From positions 1 through 5,992 of the forward strand of contig CAMGET010000101.1 in the NCBI GenBank assembly GCA_946055175.1: a DNA stretch of 5,992 nt. The letters run 5' to 3'. Below the pieces are notes generated by a model. It worked only from the letters and a program-made list of their open reading frames with translations. It had not been told where the DNA came from and did no database searches. This document shows positions 1 through 5,025 of the stretch, piece after piece (the first letter of the stretch is position 1; each line of letters opens with the position of its first letter). Position numbers and translations under genes: made by a program. This stretch comes from an uncultured Roseburia sp. Its GTDB lineage: Bacteria; Bacillota; Clostridia; Lachnospirales; Lachnospiraceae.

Positions 1-560
1 GCATGATCTGCTTTTCCCATCGCAGATGCAAACTGATCCATGATCCCACAGTTGCATCCATTGAAATTATTCTCCGAATACTGACCGATCTTTGCCAGAT
101 CTACATTGGTCACATCAAATCCGTACATATCCTTCAGCATATATCCGGTAACTACCTCAAGAGAAGCGGAAGAAGAAAGTCCGGAACCATTTGGAATATT
201 TCCAAAGAGTACAATATCCATACCCTGTTCTACTTTCATACCTTTTTCACCAAAGGCCCACATCACTCCCTTTGGATAGTTCGTCCAGTCTGCCTCTTTT
301 TCCGGTTTTAAATCTTCTACAGAAGATTCTATAACCCCTAACTGTTCAAAGTTCAAAGAATAGAAGCGAAGTTTTTTATCTTCTCTTTTTCTGGCTACAC
401 CATAAGTACCAATGGTTAATGCACATGGAAAAACATGTCCACCATTGTAGTCTGTATGTTCTCCAATCATGTTGACACGTCCCGGAGCAAAGTAAACACC
501 GATTTCACCTTCTGCCCCAAATAACTCTTTAAACTTCTCAAGTACTGATTCCCAAGCCAT
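1..560 (-). CDS. galK: Galactokinase, N-terminal 186 residues (3' end outside window)
   Basis: Galactokinase phosphorylates alpha-D-galactose to galactose-1-phosphate with ATP, the entry step of the Leloir pathway, in the cytoplasm. Reading leftward from ATG at 560, the product starts MAWESVLEKFKELF. It carries the galactokinase signature GRVNMIGEHTDYNGG at residues 27-41 (Arg28 is the expected transition-state residue). The GHMP-kinase phosphate-binding motif PNGSGLSSSASLE is at 123-135, and CGIMDQF at 171-177 places the likely catalytic base at Asp175. Galactokinases are usually about 390 residues, so roughly half is visible; the last complete codon is at 3-5. The start is supported by AGGAGG at 569-574, 8 nt upstream. 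The gene follows the GH2 enzyme on the same strand, but a terminator lies between them and it has its own promoter. No frameshift or missing key residue is seen. Identification is firm. Confidence 0.97.
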   Translation of the reverse strand, partial: MAWESVLEKFKELFGAEGEIGVYFAPGRVNMIGEHTDYNGGHVFPCALTIGTYGVARKREDKKLRFYSLNFEQLGVIESSVEDLKPEKEADWTNYPKGVMWAFGEKGMKVEQGMDIVLFGNIPNGSGLSSSASLEVVTGYMLKDMYGFDVTNVDLAKIGQYSENNFNGCNCGIMDQFASAMGKADH

Positions 561-612
561 TGCATCTGCCTCCTATACACTTACATCATTTTTTCTGTTC
601 TAACTGATTCTC

Positions 613-640
613 ATTATAAACACCCTTCTTTACTTTTGAA
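613..640 (-). promoter_or_regulatory. galK promoter (TTCAAA-16-TATAAT)
   Basis: On the minus strand a perfect -10 hexamer TATAAT lies at 613-618 and a -35-like TTCAAA (4 of 6 consensus bases) at 635-640, with a 16-bp spacer. Transcription would start near 606, giving a short leader of about 45 nt before the galK ATG. An inverted repeat CCCTTC-N9-GAAGGG (623-643) covers the spacer and -35, and two phased direct repeats lie just upstream. The perfect -10 with an imperfect -35 fits a regulated promoter. The hexamers are seen directly; activity is inferred. Confidence 0.65.
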
Positions 641-643
641 GGG
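623..643. promoter_or_regulatory. Inverted repeat over the galK promoter spacer and -35 (possible operator)
   Basis: CCCTTC at 623-628 and GAAGGG at 638-643 are perfect inverted copies separated by 9 bp. They span the spacer and the -35 hexamer of the proposed galK promoter, where a bound repressor would block RNA polymerase. A small palindrome CTTTTGAAAAG follows at 644-654. The element is short and AT-rich surroundings make chance symmetry possible, so the operator role is tentative. Confidence 0.3.
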
Positions 644-656
644 CTTTTGAAAAGGC

Positions 657-686
657 TGCAACAAACATCAAAAAATATGCAACAAA
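657..686 (-). repeat. Two 9-bp direct repeats TGCAACAAA with 21-bp period upstream of galK
   Basis: TGCAACAAA occurs at 657-665 and again at 678-686 (TTTGTTGCA on the galK strand). The 21-bp period is two helical turns, so both copies face the same side of the DNA. The nearer copy ends 16 bp upstream of the galK -35. Tandem, phased direct repeats just upstream of a weak -35 are typical of activators of the AraC/XylS type. The repeat is seen directly; the binding-site role is inferred, and no such activator gene is in the window. Confidence 0.5.
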
Positions 687-693
687 ATTACAT

Positions 694-720
694 AAAAAAC
701 GAGTGGGATGTCCCACTCGT
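694..720 (-). terminator. Intrinsic terminator of the GH2 gene
   Basis: ACGAGTGGG at 699-707 and CCCACTCGT at 712-720 form a perfect 9-bp GC-rich stem with a 4-nt loop. On the minus strand the stem is followed by six U residues (699-694, sharing the last paired base). It lies 10 bp beyond the GH2 stop codon. It should end GH2 transcripts before galK, so galK depends largely on its own promoter. On the plus strand no T-run follows the stem, so it acts in one direction. Confidence 0.9.
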
Positions 721-730
721 TCTTTAACGT

Positions 731-2959
731 CTATTTTTTAATTTTATTCAATTCTGCATTGATTGCAAGAAGTTCTTCTTTCGTCATCTTAAGGCCTGCT
801 GCTCCCATCAAGCCTACCATACGAACCACCGTAAAACTTCCAAGCATCTGCATCATGGCACCGCCATTACCTGCTGCCTGGTCCGCCATTTTTCCCGGCA
901 TTAATTTACCCATGACACCCATGAAGAAAGCTCTTCCCTGCTCATTTGCCATAATATCAGAGAGCTTGTCATTTAAGGAGAAATATCCCTCCGGCATAGT
1001 AACATCAAACCAGTTAAGAATCGCACCCTTTTCTTTCATGCGGTAATCTTCGTTAAACTTGTCTACTTTACGGATATGTCCTTCATCCTTAAAATCACCG
1101 GCAACTGCTGTCAAAGTAGTCTCACCAGCATTTGGAACCTCAAAGTAGAAGAAATGGTCTTCTGCTGTCTTTTTGCCAAGACTCTTTCCGTTTGCAAAAA
1201 GTTCTACCTCCGGAAGATTTGAATATACGGTAACCTTCGTTACATCTTCAACACGGTCTACATAGCGTTTTCCGCAAAGGTGTACAAATGGGTCATCTGA
1301 TAACCATGCTTTGTATGCATAGAAGGAATCTTTTTTATACTTACGGTCAAAAGTAACCAGTCCCTTATGATTCTGTCCGTTTTCGCCACCCTCATTACGG
1401 GAGTCAGCGCCAAAGTCAAACATATTCCATACATGAGTTGCCCACAAATACTTTCTTGTAAACAACTGCTTGATTAATTCCTCATGGTAATATGCCTGAT
1501 ACTCTTCCGAATAGTCACCCTGTTCAGGATTGGAATTGTGCCAGTTTAATGCTTCACAGCCATATTCACTGCATCCTACCGGAATATTTGGATATTTTGC
1601 ATGGAAATTATCAAACCACGGTCCATTCATGGAAGTATCGCCACCATACCAGCCAAAGTAATGGTTCCATGATACGGTATCCGGAATCTGGATGTATGGA
1701 TCATCTATAGAACACATAGAAACAATCGCCATTGTAGTAAGTCTGGTCTTGTCCATTTCATGAACCAGATTATTAAGTATTCTGTGGTTTTCCAACAAAT
1801 CTTCGCTGGAGCCCTGCATACTGATTTCATTAGAAAGTCCCCATACTACGATAGATGGATGATTGTAATTTTGTGTAATCAATTCCTTCATCTGAGAAAT
1901 CGTATTCTCACGTCCGGTCGGCATATGATTTGAAATATATGGAATCTCAGCCCATACAACCATACCTCTTTCATCACATAAATCATAGAAATACTGGTCA
2001 TGCTGATAATGTGCCAGACGAATTGTCGTAGCACCTACTTCACAGATTAAATCCATATCTTCTTTGTGATGTTCCGGCAATAATGCATTGCCGACTCCCC
2101 ATCTGTCCTGATGACGGGATACACCACGCAATGGATATTCTTCTCCGTTTAAGATAAATCCGTTCTCCGGGTCAATTTTGAAGGTGCGGCATCCGAAACG
2201 TGCGCTTACTGCATCAATAGCTTCTTCCCCATCTACTAATGCCACTTCTGCCGTATATAGATACGGGTCCTTTCTTCCATGCCATAAATGAACATTCTTA
2301 ATCTCCATTACAGCCTTTTTCTCAGAAACAACTGTCTGTGCTTTGGCAACTACATTTCCTTCTCTGTCTTTTAATTGATAAACGAGAGACTGAGAAGCTT
2401 TCTCATTTGTCACATATACTTCCACTTCAACCTTCGCATCAGGGCCTTCCATTGCAGGAGTCACCTTAATACCCGGTCCTCCGTAATAATCCAAATCAAA
2501 ATGCGAATTGTTTACTGCAATAATGTTTACGTTTCGATATAAACCACCATAAAATGTAAAATCTGCCATCTGTGGATACACTCTGTCGTTTGGTGCATTA
2601 TCACATTCAACTACAATTAAGTTTTCGTCCAGCAGTTCTTCTGTAATATTTACTCTCCAGGTTGAATAACCACCATCATGAGAAGCCACTTTTTTTCCAT
2701 TTACATAGACACTGGCAGAAGAGTTTGCCCCATTAAATTCCAAATAATACTGGTCTGCCTTTGGTAAGTCCACTTTGGACAGCATTTTTGCATAATAAGC
2801 CGTTCCCCTGTATAAATCATTTCCGCCATCCTGACCGTCAATATCATTCCATGTGTGCGGAAGTGTTACCCAATACCATCTCTCCGGCATGGTTGCAGGA
2901 ACTGCTGTAGCTTCTTTGCTGAATGCCCACTTTGTGTTAAAATTGATTACTTCTCTCAT
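731..2959 (-). CDS. GH2 beta-galactosidase-type glycoside hydrolase, cytoplasmic, with C-terminal extension
   Basis: A 742-residue glycoside hydrolase family 2 enzyme, predicted to cleave terminal beta-galactosides by the retaining mechanism. Domains in order: N-terminal jelly roll (about 1-150, with LPHTWNDIDGQDGGNDLYRG), Ig-like domain (about 165-258), TIM barrel (about 265-555), a further Ig-like domain (about 570-620) and a Met/Gly-rich helical extension (about 640-742). The general acid/base is Glu378 in WGLSNE and the nucleophile Glu465 in GCSEYG; RGVSRHQD (278-285) is the usual active-site arginine/histidine strand. There is no signal peptide, so it is intracellular. It is much shorter than E. 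coli LacZ (1024 residues) but normal for compact Firmicutes GH2 enzymes. AGGAGG at 2971-2976 supports the start. The galK neighbour favours galactosidase. NHK at 530-532 matches the N-x-K motif of beta-glucuronidases, so substrate is less certain than family. Confidence 0.92.
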   Translation of the reverse strand: MREVINFNTKWAFSKEATAVPATMPERWYWVTLPHTWNDIDGQDGGNDLYRGTAYYAKMLSKVDLPKADQYYLEFNGANSSASVYVNGKKVASHDGGYSTWRVNITEELLDENLIVVECDNAPNDRVYPQMADFTFYGGLYRNVNIIAVNNSHFDLDYYGGPGIKVTPAMEGPDAKVEVEVYVTNEKASQSLVYQLKDREGNVVAKAQTVVSEKKAVMEIKNVHLWHGRKDPYLYTAEVALVDGEEAIDAVSARFGCRTFKIDPENGFILNGEEYPLRGVSRHQDRWGVGNALLPEHHKEDMDLICEVGATTIRLAHYQHDQYFYDLCDERGMVVWAEIPYISNHMPTGRENTISQMKELITQNYNHPSIVVWGLSNEISMQGSSEDLLENHRILNNLVHEMDKTRLTTMAIVSMCSIDDPYIQIPDTVSWNHYFGWYGGDTSMNGPWFDNFHAKYPNIPVGCSEYGCEALNWHNSNPEQGDYSEEYQAYYHEELIKQLFTRKYLWATHVWNMFDFGADSRNEGGENGQNHKGLVTFDRKYKKDSFYAYKAWLSDDPFVHLCGKRYVDRVEDVTKVTVYSNLPEVELFANGKSLGKKTAEDHFFYFEVPNAGETTLTAVAGDFKDEGHIRKVDKFNEDYRMKEKGAILNWFDVTMPEGYFSLNDKLSDIMANEQGRAFFMGVMGKLMPGKMADQAAGNGGAMMQMLGSFTVVRMVGLMGAAGLKMTKEELLAINAELNKIKK

Positions 2960-2998
2960 TTCGTTACCTTCCTCCTATTTTTTTACTATCCTAATCCT

Positions 2999-3027
2999 AT
3001 CATATAACAAGAATGATTTCTTTAGAT
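2999..3027 (-). promoter_or_regulatory. Possible GH2 promoter with a weak -35
   Basis: On the minus strand TATGAT (5 of 6 consensus) lies at 2999-3004, about 40 bp upstream of the GH2 start. No good -35 sits at the expected distance: the sequence there (around 3021-3027) matches TTGACA at three or fewer positions. A promoter with a good -10 and poor -35 would need an activator. The 48-bp inverted repeat starts at 3031, directly upstream. Low confidence because the region is AT-rich. Confidence 0.35.
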
Positions 3028-3030
3028 AGT

Positions 3031-3078
3031 TTTTGGGAAAACTGGCACAATTTTTGCTCAGTACCAATTTTCCCAAAA
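3031..3078 (-). repeat. 48-bp inverted repeat between GH3 and GH2 (operator or RNA hairpin)
   Basis: Arms of 18 bp lie at 3031-3048 and 3061-3078 around a 12-bp centre. The outer 11 bp (TTTTGGGAAAA against TTTTCCCAAAA) are perfect. In the inner 7 bp the two mismatched positions become G-U pairs only in minus-strand RNA, giving an unbroken 18-bp stem there, while the plus-strand RNA would have two A-C mismatches. No U-run follows it on the minus strand, so it is a poor classical terminator for the GH3 gene; a T-run (3079-3084) follows on the plus strand, where no gene is transcribed. It adjoins the proposed GH2 promoter. It may be a regulator site, an mRNA 3'-end stabiliser for GH3, or a weak terminator through its inner stem, which is followed by UUUU. 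Confidence 0.6.
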
Positions 3079-3093
3079 TTTTTTCCCCTATTC

Positions 3094-4386
3094 TTACATT
3101 GCCTGTTTCGCTTTTACAATACGGACTACAGCGGAATTAATCGTTTCCTCTGAGATAGTACCTGACTTAACAGCTTCAATGACGCCTTCATATGCAGCTT
3201 TGAAATCTGCCGGCATCAATATGATGTCTGCTCCTGCATTGATAGCAGTGATAGCCGCCTCCGCAGAATCATACTGATTGGTAATCGCCTTCATATTCAT
3301 AGCGTCTGTAATGACCACGCCGTCAAATCCCATCTGATTTCTTAAAACTTCTGTTATCATATATTCTGACATAGAACTCGGAAGCGTACTTCCCGTAATG
3401 TTCGGAACCGTAATGTGTCCAACCATAATAAAGTCTGCTCCGTTATTAATTGCATTTTGGAACGGAACCAGTTCTTCCTGTTTCATTTCCTCTAAATTCT
3501 TTTCACAGGTTGCCAGACCATCATGAGAATCTGCTTTTGTACTTCCATGTCCCGGGAAGTGTTTTACAACACCATAAATATTATTTTCTTCCAACCCCTG
3601 TAGCATGGAAAGTACCATATTGCTTACATTTCCGCTATCGCTTCCAAAACTTCTGTCCTTTAAGAAAACATTCTCAGAATTTGTCAGCACATCCGCTACC
3701 GGTGCAAAATCCATATTAAATCCCAAATCATAGAGATAATTGCCAATCGTACTGCCCAGTTCATAAGCTTTTGCTGCATCTCCCATAGCGCCTATTTCGC
3801 TTGCTTTGCCAAGCTCTGCAACACCAAAGGCCCGATTTGAAGCAATTCTGCTTAACGCTCCGCTTTCCTCATCTACACCCATAAAAAGAGACAAGCCCGT
3901 TTTTTCCTTTGCAAATTCCTCCATTTTTGAAAGCATGTCCTTCGTCTGCTCTGTACCGGTCAGATTTTTGCTCATATAAATCAATCCGCCTACCGGATAT
4001 TTTTCATATGCGTTTTTACTGGTATTACCGGTTACCGTAGCCCCATTAACCCCTGTCAAAGCATCCGGTGTTATGATAAACATCTGTGCGACCTTCTGTT
4101 CCAAAGTCATACCGGATACCGTTGCAATCGCCTGCTGCGTCTGTGGATCAATGACAGGTTCTTCTGTCTCTGTCTCTGTCTCTATCTCCTCTGTCTCCGT
4201 CTCTGTAGCGGTTGTTGCTTCTGTATTACTGTTTACCGGTTTCTTATCATCCTTCTTTAAAAATACTGCTAACAAAAGAACGATACCAAGTACAACTGCT
4301 GCAACAATACAGGAAATTCCGATTAAAACAGTAGCTGCATTCCTCGTTTCCTGTTCTCGCCTTTGTTTTCTTTCCTCTTGTGTCAT
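3094..4386 (-). CDS. Membrane-anchored GH3 beta-N-acetylhexosaminidase, NagZ-like
   Basis: A 430-residue family 3 glycoside hydrolase of the NagZ type, which removes beta-linked N-acetylglucosamine, typically from peptidoglycan fragments. A basic N-terminus (RKQRR) is followed by one transmembrane helix at about 18-43, then a Thr/Glu-rich linker at 55-77 and the catalytic domain at about 85-428. The signature KHFPGHGSTKADSHDG at 275-290 carries the Asp286/His288 pair used as acid/base by NagZ enzymes, and VITDAMNMKAI supplies the nucleophile Asp361. No lipobox or cleavage site is evident, so the domain should stay tethered on the outer face of the membrane. It ends directly after the single GH3 domain, as NagZ does. 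A GAGGTG site at 4391-4396 lies only 4 nt from the ATG, closer than for its neighbours. It follows the BlaI-like gene by 79 bp and has a possible promoter of its own. Wall turnover is the likeliest role; the exact substrate is inferred. Confidence 0.93.
   Translation of the reverse strand: MTQEERKQRREQETRNAATVLIGISCIVAAVVLGIVLLLAVFLKKDDKKPVNSNTEATTATETETEEIETETETEEPVIDPQTQQAIATVSGMTLEQKVAQMFIITPDALTGVNGATVTGNTSKNAYEKYPVGGLIYMSKNLTGTEQTKDMLSKMEEFAKEKTGLSLFMGVDEESGALSRIASNRAFGVAELGKASEIGAMGDAAKAYELGSTIGNYLYDLGFNMDFAPVADVLTNSENVFLKDRSFGSDSGNVSNMVLSMLQGLEENNIYGVVKHFPGHGSTKADSHDGLATCEKNLEEMKQEELVPFQNAINNGADFIMVGHITVPNITGSTLPSSMSEYMITEVLRNQMGFDGVVITDAMNMKAITNQYDSAEAAITAINAGADIILMPADFKAAYEGVIEAVKSGTISEETINSAVVRIVKAKQAM
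4163..4206. repeat. Imperfect hexanucleotide (TCTGTC-type) repeat within the GH3 gene linker
   Basis: A pyrimidine-rich tract of imperfect 6-bp units (TCTGTC with TCTATC, TCCTCT and TCCGTC variants) encodes the Thr-Glu repeats of the GH3 linker, between the membrane helix and the catalytic domain. Gain or loss of a 6-bp unit would keep frame and only change tether length by two residues. Confidence 0.7.
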
Positions 4387-4430
4387 AAGTCACCTCATTT
4401 GTATTGCCTATTGCAAAAATAGTTACCTAT

Positions 4431-4459
4431 ATTTTAACAATATTTCTGCAATAAAACAA
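4431..4459 (-). promoter_or_regulatory. Possible promoter of the GH3 gene
   Basis: On the minus strand TAAAAT (5 of 6) at 4431-4436 and TTGTTT at 4454-4459 are separated by exactly 17 bp. The -35 matches only the TTG half. It lies in the 79-bp gap after the BlaI-like gene, so the GH3 gene may be read both from this site and by read-through from blaI; no terminator is seen in that gap. Confidence 0.45.
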
Positions 4460-4465
4460 TCGCTA

Positions 4466-4816
4466 TTATAGGTTCATACGCACAAAACTTTTCATTTTCT
4501 TTTTATTTCCATCAAAAAACACGTCACAGAGTTCTTCTAATTCCATTTGAATGTACGCCTCATAAGGAATTAATGGTTCATAATAGGATACCCTGCCCAC
4601 TTTCTCACTTTTCAGCAATCCTTTTTTTTCCATTCTGCTGATAAAAGTGCAAACTGTCTGAGGTTTCCAGTTTCTCCCGTGTTTTTCACTTGTCCACTGC
4701 ATAAGCACCTTTAGTTCCGGGCGTTTTTTTGTTTTCTGTTCATAAGAATAAATACATCCCAAAATCAGTTTTTCACAGCTACTCAATTCCATTATTTCTA
4801 ATTTTTTCCCTTCCAT
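4466..4816 (-). CDS. BlaI/MecI/CopY-family transcriptional repressor, short at the C-terminus
   Basis: A 116-residue winged-helix repressor of the family that controls beta-lactamase, PBP2a and copper genes by binding TACA-NN-TGTA-like operators as a dimer. The start LEIMELSSCEKLIL (6-19) aligns with helix 1. A recognition-helix segment NWKPQTVCTFISRMEKKG is at 49-66, followed by a wing with GRVSYYEPLIP at 74-84, then the helix leading to FFDGNKKKMKSFV (100-112). Classical BlaI continues about 25 residues past the equivalent of MKSLVLN, where BlaR1 cuts; this protein stops there (MKSFVRMNL), so the last dimerisation helix is missing. No BlaR1-type sensor protease is adjacent. GGAGGT at 4824-4829 supports the start. 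It heads a possible two-gene unit with the NagZ-like enzyme. The family is clear; target genes and inducer are unknown. Confidence 0.85.
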   Translation of the reverse strand: MEGKKLEIMELSSCEKLILGCIYSYEQKTKKRPELKVLMQWTSEKHGRNWKPQTVCTFISRMEKKGLLKSEKVGRVSYYEPLIPYEAYIQMELEELCDVFFDGNKKKMKSFVRMNL

Positions 4817-4848
4817 TTACACTACCTCCAGATTTTTCCTTTTTCTTA

Positions 4849-4877
4849 ATTTTAAAGAATATTTCTTATTTTTACAA
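4849..4877 (-). promoter_or_regulatory. Promoter of the BlaI-like gene (TTGTAA-17-TAAAAT)
   Basis: On the minus strand -35 TTGTAA (4 of 6) lies at 4872-4877 and -10 TAAAAT (5 of 6) at 4849-4854, with an ideal 17-bp spacer. The leader would be about 26 nt. An interrupted palindrome TTAC-AACC-GTAA (4872-4883) overlaps the -35 and could be a self-control site, although it is not the canonical TACA-NN-TGTA operator of this family. Confidence 0.55.
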
Positions 4878-4927
4878 CCGTAATTTTCATTCTTTCGGAT
4901 ATTTTTCTTATATGTTAAGAATTATTT

Positions 4928-4955
4928 TATCATATTTGTATCATTTCTATGATAC
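4928..4955. promoter_or_regulatory. TATCAT repeat cluster with perfect 18-bp inverted repeat in the divergent region
   Basis: GTATCAT (4938-4944) and ATGATAC (4949-4955) are perfect inverted copies around TTCT. A further direct copy of TATCAT starts at 4928, 11 bp (one helical turn) before the copy at 4939. The cluster lies 9 bp upstream of the merR -35 and about 60 bp upstream of the blaI -35, so a bound protein could affect either direction. It resembles an operator by symmetry and phasing. As an RNA hairpin it is AT-rich and not followed by a clean U-run, so a terminator is unlikely. The binding protein is unknown. Confidence 0.45.
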
Positions 4956-4964
4956 TCCTTTTAT

Positions 4965-4994
4965 TTGTCAAAATATGCCATTAAATGCTATAAT
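4965..4994 (+). promoter_or_regulatory. merR-family gene promoter (TTGTCA-18-TGC-TATAAT)
   Basis: A near-consensus -35 TTGTCA (4965-4970) and a perfect -10 TATAAT (4989-4994) with an extended TGC just before it are separated by 18 bp. This is the best promoter in the window. The spacer is not stretched to 19-20 bp and contains no convincing dyad, so the regulator gene is probably expressed without MerR-type activation of itself. The start would be near 5001, giving a leader of about 25 nt. Confidence 0.8.
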
Positions 4995-5025
4995 AATGGG
5001 AAAGAACTTATAGGGGGATTAACTT

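Noticed and set aside
3..311. Open frame of 102 codons on the plus strand
   Set aside because: It lies opposite galK, which carries unmistakable galactokinase motifs on the minus strand; the plus-strand product has no recognisable domain.
647..662. Possible CcpA catabolite-repression (cre) site upstream of galK, TTGAAAAGGCTGCAAC
   Set aside because: It matches many cre positions but has GG in place of the essential central CG and loses symmetry on the right side, so it is not supported.
708..1046. Open frame of 112 codons on the plus strand
   Set aside because: It overlaps the 3' part of the GH2 gene and its terminator on the opposite strand; the hydrophobic composition reflects the antisense of a Met/Gly/Lys-rich coding region.
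4073..4471. Open frame of 132 codons on the plus strand with a Ser/Val-rich repeat
   Set aside because: It is antisense to the Thr/Glu linker and membrane helix of the GH3 gene; the SVSVSV pattern is simply the complement of the hexanucleotide repeat.
4872..4883. TTAC-AACC-GTAA as a canonical BlaI operator
   Set aside because: The BlaI/CopY family core is TACA-NN-TGTA; this site has different half-sites and spacing. It is noted only as a possible symmetric element at the blaI promoter.
4729..5013. Open frame of 94 codons on the plus strand across the blaI start and divergent region
   Set aside because: It covers both divergent promoters, its composition is Phe/Tyr/Leu-rich as expected of AT-rich noncoding DNA, and no ribosome binding site precedes it.
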